A stretch of DNA of 64,000 nucleotides from Pseudanabaena sp. PCC 6802 (GCF_000332175.1 NZ_KB235910.1:62001-126000), one strand, 5' to 3'. Counted from the first letter of the stretch, positions 42,837-52,057 are shown. Numbers and translations are program-made. The notes: a model not told the origin generated them from the sequence alone.

Positions 42837-43351
42837 GTCAAGATCGAGATAAGCTTTACCCGCCCGAAAAACTGAATTCGTCACATTGGATTGAAAGCTT
42901 TGACTCAGGGAACGGTCAACTAGATAACTGGCTGAAGCACCGTGCCCTGAAAAATGAGTTAGAGGGGGCTTCACGCACGTATGTACTCTGCACTGGCAAG
43001 GTAGTTGTTGCGTACTACTGTCTTGCCAATGGAGCAGTGGCACAAACTGCTGCAACAGGTCGAGTTCGGCGTAATATGCCCGATCCGATTCCAGTTATGG
43101 TGATTGGACGACTAGCGGTTGATAGTCACTGGCAAGGTAAAGGTATCGGGCGTGCTCTACTGCGAGATGCAATTCTTCGTACTCTGCAAGCTGCCGAAAT
43201 TGCAGGAATACGTGCGATTCTAGTACATGCCATCTCGGAGGATGCGAAGCAGTTTTATGAGAAGTGCGGTTTTGCTGCTTCACCTCTCGATCCAATGACA
43301 CTTATGGTGAAAGTTAACGATGCTCATGCTTCACTTGGTTTGCAAGCCTGA
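42827..43351 (+). CDS. GNAT acetyltransferase toxin (TacT/AtaT-like)
   Basis: The protein has 174 residues from a GTG at 42827. FDSGNGQLDNWLKHRALKNE, YYCLANGAVAQ and VMVIGRLAVDSHWQGKGIGR ALLRDAI give the GNAT fold with the acetyl-CoA pyrophosphate-binding loop QGKGIG; FYEKCGFAASPLDPMTLMVK is the closing strand region with the catalytic-type tyrosine. Members block translation by acetylating aminoacyl-tRNA. It is intact and coupled to the DUF1778 antitoxin. The pair sits between crtW and the frp-tldD genes. Confidence 0.88.
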   Translation: MGLSQDRDKLYPPEKLNSSHWIESFDSGNGQLDNWLKHRALKNELEGASRTYVLCTGKVVVAYYCLANGAVAQTAATGRVRRNMPDPIPVMVIGRLAVDSHWQGKGIGRALLRDAILRTLQAAEIAGIRAILVHAISEDAKQFYEKCGFAASPLDPMTLMVKVNDAHASLGLQA

Positions 43352-43535
43352 CAGTGCTTCGGTGTTTCTAGGGATTCGATTGATTGTCGAGCGTTCGGGC
43401 GCTGAACCGGAACGGAGCATGGGTTATCTGCTAGGTCGCAAGCATTATCGCCGTCCGGTTAGCCCAGCCATTATACGGTCAAGTGAAAGAGGGAGGGGTA
43501 TGACTTGCACGTTGCTAAGATTTAACTGCAAGCCC

Positions 43536-44987
43536 CTAGGCAGCACCGCCAAATACTTCAATATTCTCAAATAGACAGATTGGCGAGGCATGACCGACGC
43601 GAATTACTTGATTGGGTTCGCCTTTACCGCAGTATGGCGAGCCGTATGCTTCCACAGTCGAGCGATCGCCTACTTTGGTCAAACTCCGCCAGAACTGGTT
43701 GGTAATACCGCGATAGTTGGGATTGCGTAAGGTTTTTGTAATTTTGCCATTCTCAATTAATTGGGCATATTCGCAACCAAACTGAAACTTATTGCGATAG
43801 TCGTCGATCGACCAGGAGCGATTGGAGTGCATGTAAACTCCATGCTCGACCGAGCCAATCATCTCGTCAAGCGTGCTTGTATGCGGCTCCAGGTTAATAT
43901 TTGCCATGCGATCGATGGCGGGTCGATTCCACGAGCACGCTCTGGCATTTGCTACGCCAGCAATTTGCGATCGCGCCTGACTCTCATAGCTACCCAAACC
44001 GCGCAGGAGCAAACCATCTTTAATCAAATACTCCCTAGTTGCCGCCATTCCCACATCATCAAAGGCATAGCTGGCATATTCCCCCGACACCGTAGGATCG
44101 AAGGTGACATTCATTAACTCAGAGCCGTACTGCAAGGTGCCAAAGTCGGAAAGCTTGACAAAGCTGCTGCCAGCATAGTTGCGCTCGTCACCCAAAATGC
44201 GATCGATTTCGAGGGGATGCCCGATACTTTCATGGATCTGGAGCAGCATTTGATCGGGAGCCAGCACCAACGCCGTCGTTGTATTGGGACATTCCTCCGC
44301 CGACAGTAGTTCCAACGCCTGTTCGCCCACCTGCCGAGCGCGACTTAAAACCACCTGGCCATCAAGCAGTTCCATGCCCGCTTGATGGCAGCGGGCAAGC
44401 TGACCGTTATCGCCCCGTCTTTGCACGATGCTGCCATCCTGGGCAGTGGCAGCGAAGTCGGTGGCAAGTAGGAGAAATTTTTGCTCGATATCGGAGCCAT
44501 TACTGCTGACAAACCTCACTTCGGTTTCAGTGGTAACGGCATAGGCAGTCGTTTTGACAATTTTGTCCGACACCTTAAGCGCGTGGCAAATTTCAATTAA
44601 TAGATCGTTAATTTCGCTGGCAGCGAGCGCGGAGATCGGCTTTAAAAATGGCGAACGATACGACCCCACAGCCTTCGGTCTTTGGGCAGCCGTGAATTTG
44701 TGAACCGCCCATTTAGAAGCAGCGATCGCCTGTTGGCAGGCACGCTCCGCCGCTGCTTGGATGCTGGAGCGATCGAGGCAATTCGTACTGGCATAACCAA
44801 ACTGCCCGTTGGCAAGCACCTCCACCATGACACCGTGGGTGTTACTACGATTATTAGATTGAGGCTTACCATCTCTGATGTAACGTGAGGTATTGGTTTC
44901 CTGAACCTCACGCAGTCCTAACCACTCAACTGCTTGCTTGCCGGATAGATCGATGGCTTCTAGCGCTTGCTTAGGATCGAATAGCAT
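43536..44987 (-). CDS. tldD: TldD/PmbA family metalloprotease subunit
   Basis: The protein has 483 residues. The zinc motif HESIGH near residue 245, GSSFVKLSDFGTL and the C-terminal YGSPYCGKGEPNQVIRVGHA PICLFENIEVFG are the marks of the TldD (catalytic, HExxxH-bearing) branch rather than PmbA/TldE. TldD and TldE act together to process peptides; no tldE gene is in view. It follows frp by 25 bp on the same strand and could be co-transcribed. Confidence 0.88.
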   Translation of the reverse strand: MLFDPKQALEAIDLSGKQAVEWLGLREVQETNTSRYIRDGKPQSNNRSNTHGVMVEVLANGQFGYASTNCLDRSSIQAAAERACQQAIAASKWAVHKFTAAQRPKAVGSYRSPFLKPISALAASEINDLLIEICHALKVSDKIVKTTAYAVTTETEVRFVSSNGSDIEQKFLLLATDFAATAQDGSIVQRRGDNGQLARCHQAGMELLDGQVVLSRARQVGEQALELLSAEECPNTTTALVLAPDQMLLQIHESIGHPLEIDRILGDERNYAGSSFVKLSDFGTLQYGSELMNVTFDPTVSGEYASYAFDDVGMAATREYLIKDGLLLRGLGSYESQARSQIAGVANARACSWNRPAIDRMANINLEPHTSTLDEMIGSVEHGVYMHSNRSWSIDDYRNKFQFGCEYAQLIENGKITKTLRNPNYRGITNQFWRSLTKVGDRSTVEAYGSPYCGKGEPNQVIRVGHASPICLFENIEVFGGAA

Positions 44988-45012
44988 TAAATCTCAGTAT
45001 TTTGTGAACTAA

Positions 45013-45336
45013 TTACATATTAACGAGAGCTATTACCCTAGTTAGCTTTTTTTCATCAAGCCCATCTAGATCGTTGAGGCTAAGCCAGCCTTCTCTCACC
45101 AATTGAGCAAAAACGAAGATGAGAACTGAATACCTGTAATCGTACTTACCATCTATATCATGCCTTTTAGCACTTAAGTAGTCGTGTAGATTCCACATGT
45201 CTTGCAGTGTAAAAGTGCCACTTACTTTTTCTCTAACTTCACCTAATAAAGCATTAATTTCTCGCTCGTATGCCTTATCAAAAGCCAATTTTGCTATTGC
45301 TTTCTCAGTCTTAGACCATTCAATATCTACTTGCAT
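45013..45336 (-). CDS. frp: Fluorescence recovery protein (FRP)
   Basis: The protein has 107 residues. The core MWNLHDYLSAKRHDIDGKYD YRYSVLIFVFAQLVREG carries W48, H51, D52 and R58, which correspond to the functionally important W50, H53, D54 and R60 of Synechocystis FRP. FRP binds the photoactivated orange carotenoid protein, speeds its return to the orange state and detaches it from the phycobilisome. ocp lies 486 bp upstream on the same strand, separated by a MITE and two hairpins. All-helical fold, no signal peptide. Confidence 0.9.
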   Translation of the reverse strand: MQVDIEWSKTEKAIAKLAFDKAYEREINALLGEVREKVSGTFTLQDMWNLHDYLSAKRHDIDGKYDYRYSVLIFVFAQLVREGWLSLNDLDGLDEKKLTRVIALVNM

Positions 45337-45573
45337 TTTTAAAAGTCAGAATTAAAATTAACAGATTTATATTGGGTATTCGGTTAAGCGCGATCGCTAG
45401 TTTTGTAAATTGTTATGTAAGTATAATAAGTTTTATTGCAAAATGCTATAGCTAAAACTTATATCTTTACGTTCCTCACCAAGAAATTATTTCCACCTGT
45501 AAACTGTTTATTGATGGACTTTATGTACGGGCAGGCTGGTTGACTGACAAAAGTCTACTGCCCTCACCTTAAA

Positions 45574-45598
45574 TCCCTCTCCCAGGGTGGGAGAGGGA
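45574..45598. repeat. GC-rich hairpin between frp and ocp
   Basis: TCCCTCTCCC and GGGAGAGGGA form a 10-bp perfect stem around AGGGT. A related hairpin lies at 62302-62324. The sequence is of a kind dispersed through cyanobacterial intergenic DNA. Confidence 0.6.
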
Positions 45599-45628
45599 CA
45601 TGGATTTTTACAGCAACAATTATTTTGG

Positions 45629-45744
45629 TATACAGCGGTTTTCAGATCGGAGGTAAGTAGGGGTTTGGGGGCGTTGCCCCCAAGAAGGGGTTCCATCCCT
45701 TCACCCCGATCGATAAAATCCGTTCTCAATTGAAAAGCGCTATA
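45629..45744. repeat. MITE-like element, family A, copy 3
   Basis: Ends TATACAGCGGTTTTCAGATC and ...CAATTGAAAAGCGCTATA with a GC-rich hairpin centre. It is inserted between frp and ocp. Confidence 0.8.
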
Positions 45745-45770
45745 TCGCAACAAATTTAGATTTAGCGTAG

Positions 45771-45787
45771 GGTGGGCATTGCCCACC
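45771..45787. terminator. Hairpin after ocp
   Basis: GGTGGGCATTGCCCACC forms an 8-bp stem 36 bp past the ocp stop. It has no clear T-run, and the same hairpin type follows sbpA at 35022. It may limit read-through into frp. Confidence 0.4.
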
Positions 45788-45822
45788 AGCCTTAATCCAG
45801 CGACATTCGGCTAAAACTTATT

Positions 45823-46782
45823 CTAGCGAGCCAGATTCAAAAGTTCTTTAGGAGAAGCGAGCAAATCGATCGCGACAAAGTAAATCTTGTTGCTGGGGCT
45901 GAGCAGAAATCTCCAGGCCATATTCATCCCTACACCAGCGCCAAACCAGGGGGTTTGCACTTTACCCGTGACTTTAATTTGGGTATAACCGTCAGCAGCA
46001 GGCTCAACTACACCCTTTTCTGGCATTAGCTTCAGGTTTTGACAGTCTTCTCTAAAAAAGCGATAGACGGCATCTTTGCCAACAATTGGTCTCTGGAAGG
46101 GAGGTTGCAGAGCACCGTCAGCCTCGAATAATTCAATCAAAGCATCGAAATCGTTTGCATTCAAATTATTCATGTAGCTCAGAATAGTTTGATTGTCAAC
46201 ACCATCAATCTTAACCTGAGTGCGGCTAGCCACATCCTGTGGCAGAACAATAGGTTCGGAAACTCTGTTATAGCCCCCCAGCTTATTCGTGTCGTATCCC
46301 ATGTCAACCACGGCATTGCGCAAAATCGTAATTTGCTGACCGGGATCGCCCCCTCTAATTGCTTGCAAAACTGACGACGCATTGGCAGAGAGCTTATAGC
46401 CTTCTGGAATTGGTGCCACAATTCCCTGCTCCATCCACTGACCGAGTTGATACCAGAATCCTAGCTTGATGTTGGCCGACCAGGTGGCGTAGGTGCGGCA
46501 AATAGGGGTATCAGCGCGGTTTGCCAAATCGCACATGACCTGAGATTGTTGCTGGAATGACATTTGACGAATCTCATTCATCGTGATTTCCGCAAACTGC
46601 ATATTTGCAGCTCCAGGAGCTGCAACGGTAATGCTTTTACCCATTTCCAGATAGGCGAACCAAATCAAAGCAAGCTGGTCTTCAGCGTTAAGTTGACTGA
46701 AGCGGGCGATCGTAGCGGGCACTACATCAGCAGAAAGAGTACCAGGGAAGATCCCACGGGCTGAATCAATTGTGAATGGCAT
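45823..46782 (-). CDS. ocp: Orange carotenoid protein, full length (OCP1-like)
   Basis: The start MPFTIDSARG (ATG 46780-46782) matches the family; in-frame codons upstream are non-coding leader. The 319 residues comprise the all-helical N-terminal domain (about 15-160), a linker, and the NTF2-like C-terminal domain (about 195-315). The carotenoid and switch residues are in place: Y44, W110, R155, Y203 and W290 (Y201 and W288 in Synechocystis numbering). R155 forms the interdomain salt bridge. OCP senses blue-green light and quenches phycobilisome energy. With frp and crtW nearby the cluster can make the ligand, quench and recover. Confidence 0.95.
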   Translation of the reverse strand: MPFTIDSARGIFPGTLSADVVPATIARFSQLNAEDQLALIWFAYLEMGKSITVAAPGAANMQFAEITMNEIRQMSFQQQSQVMCDLANRADTPICRTYATWSANIKLGFWYQLGQWMEQGIVAPIPEGYKLSANASSVLQAIRGGDPGQQITILRNAVVDMGYDTNKLGGYNRVSEPIVLPQDVASRTQVKIDGVDNQTILSYMNNLNANDFDALIELFEADGALQPPFQRPIVGKDAVYRFFREDCQNLKLMPEKGVVEPAADGYTQIKVTGKVQTPWFGAGVGMNMAWRFLLSPSNKIYFVAIDLLASPKELLNLAR

Positions 46783-46872
46783 AGTAGAATCCTTACTCTG
46801 TAGAGGGTTTAATTTAAGGTTGAGCGATCTCTTCAAAAGGCTCGTGCGAGCTAAAGTTGAGACCCAGACAAA

Positions 46873-46895
46873 CTTTGTTACGAAACTTAACAAAG
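46873..46895 (-). promoter_or_regulatory. Inverted repeat upstream of ocp
   Basis: CTTTGTTA (46873-46880) and TAACAAAG (46888-46895) form a perfect 8-bp inverted repeat with a 7-nt gap, about 90 bp upstream of the ocp start. TATATT lies further upstream on the minus strand. It may be an operator or leader hairpin. Confidence 0.35.
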
Positions 46896-47069
46896 CCGCA
46901 ATTAGAAACTTAATATATCTTTACAGTTTTGGGAATACTACTTTATCCATAGATATTAGCTTGGCATTCTAGACCCAGAGCAGTATGCAGATGAGAGACC
47001 GCGATCGCAGTCATAAGCCAGCAAATATCAATCTTATTTACATCTGTCGGATGAAACATTCTATAGTTA

Positions 47070-47227
47070 ATACCAATTTGAACAGTAAACACAACAGATC
47101 GAACGGGGTGAAGGGGTAGAACGCGGCAGTGGCTCTAGCGGGGAACCCCCAAGACCGCCCTGCCTCCCCTTCGTGGGGGCGTTGCCCCCACCCCCCATCC
47201 GCAACCACAACAATTGAAATTGGTATA
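47070..47227. repeat. MITE-like element, family C, with nested 40-bp insert
   Basis: Ends ATACCAATTTGAACAG and ...CAATTGAAATTGGTAT. The GC-rich centre contains the nested palindrome at 47125-47164. The ends differ from those of families A and B. Confidence 0.7.
47125..47164. repeat. Nested 40-bp palindromic element, copy 1
   Basis: GGCAG...CTGCC-bounded 40-bp unit; it is the exact reverse complement of the units at 54133-54172 and 56722-56761. Confidence 0.9.
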
Positions 47228-47279
47228 AGTTACGGTTAAGCCTGGTTAAAGTATTAGAGATTTGCCTGTAAGATCTCGA

Positions 47280-47391
47280 TATAGCGCTTTTCAATAGAGA
47301 ATCGGTTTTATCGTTCGGGGTGAAGGGGTTCCCCCCCTTCTTGGGTCAATGCCCCACCCCCCCTACCTGTTTCGATCTGAAAACTGCTATA
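47280..47391. repeat. MITE-like element, family A, copy 4
   Basis: A 112-bp element with ends TATAGCGCTTTTCAATAGAG and ...TCTGAAAACTGCTATA, in reverse orientation. It lies 31 bp upstream of the Uma2 gene that precedes cobN. Confidence 0.8.
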
Positions 47392-47422
47392 GATTAACGA
47401 TCGTTGAGCTTAATCAAGTGTT

Positions 47423-48007
47423 ATGCAAGTTCAGCAGAGTCTTTACACTCCCGAGCAATACCTCAAACTAGAGGAGCAAGCGGAATCTAAAAGTGAATAT
47501 CGTAACGGTGAAATCTTTCCAATGACGGGTGGCACGACCAACCACAATACCTTAGCGCTAAATATGGCATTGTTCCTCAAGTTGGCGCTGAAGGGGCAGC
47601 CATACAAAATCTTTATGAACGATCTACGTTTATGGATAGATCGAGATCGCATCTACACCTATCCCGACGTAATGGTAATTCGCGATCGTCCAATGTACCA
47701 CGGCGAAGGCACGGCGATCGTCACTAACCCACTCGCGATCTTTGAAGTACTTTCAAAATCCACGCGCAACTACGATCTGGGTGAAAAATTTGGCTACTAT
47801 CGCACGCTCGACAGTTTGCAAGAATATATTCTAATTGAACAGAGTCGCTACCAAGTTCTCCAATACGTCAAAGTTGATAAAACATGGGTATTAACCGAGT
47901 ACGAAACGCCCAGTGATATCCTCCATTTTCAATCTATTCCCTGCAAAATATCGCTGAGTGAATTGTACGAAGAGGTTGATTTTTGTATTGGAGAAATAGG
48001 AACTTAA
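47423..48007 (+). CDS. Uma2 family (DUF820) putative endonuclease, coupled to cobN
   Basis: The protein has 194 residues of the shorter Uma2 type: LYTPEQYLKLEEQAESKSEY RNGEI, the HNTLALNMALFLKLAL helix, YPDVMVIRD and the VEVLSKSTRNYD-like FEVLSKSTRNYDLGEKF. These supply the Asp and Glu/Lys of the nuclease-like core. Its stop overlaps the cobN start as TAATG, so the two are translationally coupled. A link between Uma2 and cobaltochelatase function is not known. A MITE lies immediately upstream. Confidence 0.87.
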   Translation: MQVQQSLYTPEQYLKLEEQAESKSEYRNGEIFPMTGGTTNHNTLALNMALFLKLALKGQPYKIFMNDLRLWIDRDRIYTYPDVMVIRDRPMYHGEGTAIVTNPLAIFEVLSKSTRNYDLGEKFGYYRTLDSLQEYILIEQSRYQVLQYVKVDKTWVLTEYETPSDILHFQSIPCKISLSELYEEVDFCIGEIGT

Positions 48008-51000
48008 TGCATCGTTTAGCCGCATTGCCGGGAGGATGGTCGCCCGAACAAGAAGGAGTAGTGTTTGTCGAGCAAACTCCCGCGCCCATTGTCATTCTCA
48101 CTGCTGCCGATACCGACATTCAAACCCTCGCGATCGCCGTCCAGTCTCTCCCATCTGAATGCCCTACCTTACGAGTTGCAAATCTACTTAACTTGCAACA
48201 GGAACTTTCCATTGATACCTATGCCGAACAAGTTCTGGCTCGTGCCGACGCAATCGTGCTGAGGCTCTTGGGCGGACGCAGTTACTGGTCGTACGGCTTG
48301 GAAGTTTGCAAGTCGCTCGCCAGCGACACCAATAAAAAACTCATAGTCCTCCCCGGTGACGATCGCTTTGACCCAGAACTAGCCAGCCATTCCAATGTCG
48401 CCTTCAGCGATGTCGATTATCTCTGGCGGTACTTTCTCAATGGCGGCGTTGACAATGCGATCGCTGCCATTCAGTTCTTATGCGATCGCTACCTCGGCAC
48501 CAATTACCAACCGCCACCACCCATTACCATCCCTCAAATTGGCCCGTACAAGTGGCAAGCCAAACTTTCTGACTCTTGGATTCCGAATTTCCAGCATCCC
48601 AAAGCAGGGATTCTCTTCTATCGCGCTCACTATCTAGCAGGCAATCTGGCACCTGTGGATGCACTCTGTCAGTCACTGAGCGATCGCGGGATCGCCCCCG
48701 TTCCCGTATTTATCTATTCACTCCAAGATCCAGATCTAGAAGCTGCCCTCAGCGAATATTTCCATGGCATCGACGTACTGCTGAATACAACCAGTTTCTC
48801 CCTGACCAAACCTGGCAACGAGGACAAGGGTGGCATCTGGCAGAGATTAAACGTGCCAATTCTACAGGTAATATGCAGTAGCAGTACGTTAGAACAATGG
48901 CAAGCTCGTAGCTTAGGACTCTCGCCTCGCGATGTTGCCATGAATGTCGTGCTGCCAGAGGTGGATGGACGCATTATTACCCGTGCCGTATCGTTTAAGT
49001 CGGTAGAGCAACGCAGCGAACGACTCGAAACCGATATTACCGTCTACGAGCCAGCCAGCGATCGCATTAACTTCGTCGCCGATCTAGCTGCCAACTGGGT
49101 GAAACTAAGACGCAAACCTATTGGCGATCGTAAAATCGCCTTGATCCTCGCCAACTATCCCACGCGCAACGGCAGGCTTGCCAACGGCGTTGGTTTGGAT
49201 ACACCCGCCAGTTGCGTCGAGATTCTCAAAGCGATGCAAGCAACAGGTTATGCCGTTCGCGATATTCCCAAAGATAGCGACGAACTGATCGGTCGTCTCA
49301 CGCAGGGAGTGACTAACGATCCAGAAAGTCAGTTGGGGTTTGGGGTTTGGGGTGCGAGTCGGGACTGTAGGGGCAGTGCCCCCGTGCCTGCACCCAACCT
49401 GTCATTTCGACCGACCGATGAGATGGGAAATTGGATTTTGAGTGAGGAATACAGACGATTGTTTGACACCTTATCCGATGTTGTAAAAGAGCAAGTTCTG
49501 GAACGGTGGGGAGAGCCTGAATTTGATTTGAATGGTTCGGGATTTGCCATCCCTGGCCTGCAATTGGGCAATGTCTTTGTGGGGATTCAGCCCGCGCGCG
49601 GCTACGATCGCGATCCGAGCCTGAACTATCACGCCCCCGATTTAGAGCCAACCCACGCCTATTTTGCCTTCTATCTGTGGTTGCGACATGTCTTCCAAGC
49701 CGATGCGATCGCTCATATCGGCAAGCATGGCAATTTGGAGTGGCTGCCTGGCAAGGGAATAGCTCTCAGTGAGAATTGCTTTCCTGAAGCTACCCTTGGT
49801 GCTATGCCCCATCTCTATCCTTTTATTGTCAACGATCCGGGTGAAGGCTCGCAGGCAAAGCGCCGCGCCCAGGCTGTAATTATCGATCATCTCACCCCGC
49901 CCATGACCCGCGCCGAAACCTACGGCAATCTCCAAAAATTAGAGCATCTGATCGATGAATATCACTCCGCTCAATCCCTCGATCCTAGTCGTACCCCCCT
50001 CATCCAACAGAAAATCCTCGATCTCATCGCCCAGGAAAACCTCACCTATGACCTGCAAATTCAAAATCCCCAACCCCCAACCCTCGGTAAGGGGTTAGCA
50101 TTTGTCCGATCGTCTTCGCATCAAACGCAAGAATTCCTGACAAATGCTAACCCCCTGCATCGCCCCCCTATCCCCCAACCCCAATTCTCCCAACTTCTCA
50201 CGCAAACCGATGGGTATCTCTGCGATCTCAAAGAAGCTCAGATCCGCGATGGGTTGCATATCTTTGGGCAATGTCCCACAGGCAGACAACTGCGAGATCT
50301 GATCGTAGCGATCGCTCGTTATCCTGGTAATGGCAAGTTGGGAATTACGCAGGCGATCGCGCAGTCATGCCAATTAGACTTCGATCCTCTGACTGCCGAT
50401 CCCAGCCAAGCTTTTACCGATCTGCCACCACAGCTACAATCCTATCTTGACGGTCAGTGTCGGATTGTAGGCGATGCCATCGAGGCGATCGAGAATTATG
50501 CCGCTGCGATCGTGGATAAGTTCTTAAATAAACCCTTGCACGGACAACATGATGATTTAGATAGAACCAGTCCTCAAGTCCCTCCAGGGATGCTGGATTT
50601 ACTAAATTCCATTTATCAACCTCTGTGCCGAACTGGTGATGAGACCGCGAATTTTCTCAAGGGGTTGCAGGGGGAATACATACCCAGTGGAGCGAGTGGC
50701 GCACCCACGCGAGGTAGACTGGATGTATTACCGACCGGGCGTAATTTCTATTCCGTCGATATTCGGTCTATCCCCACAGAAACTGCCTGGGATGTGGGAC
50801 GACGCAGCGCTGAGATCCTGGTGGAAACCTATACGCAGGAACATGGTGAATACCCCCGTACCCTGGGCTTGTCGGTATGGGGTACGTCTACAATGCGCAC
50901 GGGCGGTGACGATCTGGCTGAAGCTCTGGCGCTAATTGGGGTGCGGCCTGTATGGGATGGCATTTCGCGACGCGTTGTAGATTTTGAGATTATGCCCTTA

Positions 51001-51993
51001 AGCATTCTCAACCGTCCGCGCGTGGATGTGATGCTGCGGATTTCTGGCTTCTTTCGCGATGGTTTTGCTAACTCGATCGATCTGTTTCAAAGTGCTGTAG
51101 AAGCAGTCAGCCAGCTAGATGAACCTGACGATCTCAATCCTATTAAAGCTAATATACAGCGAGATATTCAGATGTTTGCACAGGCGTTTGTACGGGAAGG
51201 TATAGCGGAATCCGAGGCGATCGCCCAGGCAGATACCCAGGCAAAATATCGCGTATTTGGCTCCAAACCCGGAGCCTACGGTGCGGGCTTGCAGGGATTG
51301 ATCGAGAGCCAGAACTGGCAAAGCGATCGCGACTTAGCCGAAGCTTATCTCAACTGGAGTAGTTATGCCTATACAGGGTATGGTGAAGCCGCTACTGCCC
51401 CTCATGCACTGCGCCAAAGACTGAGCCAGATGCAAATTGTCCTGCACAATCAAGACAACCGCGAACACGATCTCTTGGACTCCGATGATTACTATCAATT
51501 TCAAGGGGGCATGACCGCCTCGGTGCGATCGCTCACCGGGCAAAATCCCCACACTTACTTTGGCGATAATGCCTTGCCGCATAACCCTAAGGTGCGATCG
51601 CTGTCTGCGGAAATTAGCCGCGTCTATCGTTCCCGTGTCGTTAACCCCAAGTGGATCGAAGGCGCGATGCGCCACGGTTACAAAGGGGCATTTGAGATTG
51701 CGGCGACCGTAGACTATCTGTTTGCCTACGATGCTACTGCTAACTGCGTAGCTGACTTTATGTACGAGGGCGTGGCAAATGCTTATTTATTCGACCCTGA
51801 TGTCCAAGACTTTGTCAAAACTAAAAACCCGTGGGCTTTAAGAGACATGGCAGAGCGGATGTTAGAAGCACATCAGCGCGATTTATGGCAAAATGCGCCC
51901 GCACAAATGCTTAGCAGTCTGCGCGATCTAGTCCTATCAGCCGAAGCAGCGATCGAGGAACAGACTATTAATTTGGGTGGTGAAAGTAGGTGA
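48007..51993 (+). CDS. cobN: Cobaltochelatase large subunit CobN
   Basis: The start at 48007 overlaps the Uma2 stop. The protein has 1328 residues. It inserts cobalt into hydrogenobyrinate diamide in aerobic cobalamin synthesis, or acts as a homologue of magnesium-chelatase H. Family marks are LILANYPTRNGRLANGVGLD, HIGKHGNLEWLPGKG, GRNFYSVDIRSIPTETAWDV, LGLSVWGTSTMRTGGDDLAE and ARISGF-like MLRISGFFRDGF. Two unusual low-complexity stretches interrupt the fold: residues about 440-470 (QLGFGVWGASRDCRGSAPVP) and about 690-725 (GKGLAFVRSSSHQTQEFLTN). Both are encoded by palindromic repeat DNA. No CobS/CobT genes are near. Confidence 0.9.
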   Translation: MHRLAALPGGWSPEQEGVVFVEQTPAPIVILTAADTDIQTLAIAVQSLPSECPTLRVANLLNLQQELSIDTYAEQVLARADAIVLRLLGGRSYWSYGLEVCKSLASDTNKKLIVLPGDDRFDPELASHSNVAFSDVDYLWRYFLNGGVDNAIAAIQFLCDRYLGTNYQPPPPITIPQIGPYKWQAKLSDSWIPNFQHPKAGILFYRAHYLAGNLAPVDALCQSLSDRGIAPVPVFIYSLQDPDLEAALSEYFHGIDVLLNTTSFSLTKPGNEDKGGIWQRLNVPILQVICSSSTLEQWQARSLGLSPRDVAMNVVLPEVDGRIITRAVSFKSVEQRSERLETDITVYEPASDRINFVADLAANWVKLRRKPIGDRKIALILANYPTRNGRLANGVGLDTPASCVEILKAMQATGYAVRDIPKDSDELIGRLTQGVTNDPESQLGFGVWGASRDCRGSAPVPAPNLSFRPTDEMGNWILSEEYRRLFDTLSDVVKEQVLERWGEPEFDLNGSGFAIPGLQLGNVFVGIQPARGYDRDPSLNYHAPDLEPTHAYFAFYLWLRHVFQADAIAHIGKHGNLEWLPGKGIALSENCFPEATLGAMPHLYPFIVNDPGEGSQAKRRAQAVIIDHLTPPMTRAETYGNLQKLEHLIDEYHSAQSLDPSRTPLIQQKILDLIAQENLTYDLQIQNPQPPTLGKGLAFVRSSSHQTQEFLTNANPLHRPPIPQPQFSQLLTQTDGYLCDLKEAQIRDGLHIFGQCPTGRQLRDLIVAIARYPGNGKLGITQAIAQSCQLDFDPLTADPSQAFTDLPPQLQSYLDGQCRIVGDAIEAIENYAAAIVDKFLNKPLHGQHDDLDRTSPQVPPGMLDLLNSIYQPLCRTGDETANFLKGLQGEYIPSGASGAPTRGRLDVLPTGRNFYSVDIRSIPTETAWDVGRRSAEILVETYTQEHGEYPRTLGLSVWGTSTMRTGGDDLAEALALIGVRPVWDGISRRVVDFEIMPLSILNRPRVDVMLRISGFFRDGFANSIDLFQSAVEAVSQLDEPDDLNPIKANIQRDIQMFAQAFVREGIAESEAIAQADTQAKYRVFGSKPGAYGAGLQGLIESQNWQSDRDLAEAYLNWSSYAYTGYGEAATAPHALRQRLSQMQIVLHNQDNREHDLLDSDDYYQFQGGMTASVRSLTGQNPHTYFGDNALPHNPKVRSLSAEISRVYRSRVVNPKWIEGAMRHGYKGAFEIAATVDYLFAYDATANCVADFMYEGVANAYLFDPDVQDFVKTKNPWALRDMAERMLEAHQRDLWQNAPAQMLSSLRDLVLSAEAAIEEQTINLGGESR
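49334..49382 (+). repeat. G-tract and REP-like hairpin inside cobN
   Basis: TTGGGGTTTGGGGTTTGGGG begins at 49334, followed by GGG and by GGGGCAGTGCCCC (49370-49382), a perfect hairpin. Four G-runs on the coding strand could form a G-quadruplex. Confidence 0.6.
50091..50154. repeat. 64-bp palindromic repeat inside cobN
   Basis: GGGGTTAGCATTTGTC (50091-50106) and its exact complement (50139-50154) flank a 32-bp loop. The unit matches, in reverse orientation, the intergenic repeat at 29916-29979. Confidence 0.85.
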
Positions 51994-52057
51994 TAATATG
52001 GGCATAATTCTGATAAGCCTAACTTTATTTCAGATCGAGTAAACCTGCGAATTACCC

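Noticed and set aside
43320-43574. An 84-codon plus-strand frame between the GNAT toxin and tldD
   Set aside because: It starts inside the toxin gene, ends inside the antisense of tldD, and has no ribosome binding site or family signature.
47067-47294. A 75-codon frame upstream of the Uma2-cobN pair
   Set aside because: It is the translation of the family C MITE and its nested unit; similar frames occur at 45508 and 56626 for the same reason.
47228-47422. Cobalamin riboswitch upstream of cobN
   Set aside because: Neither a B12-box-like sequence nor the expected folded core is visible; the stretch is mostly a MITE.
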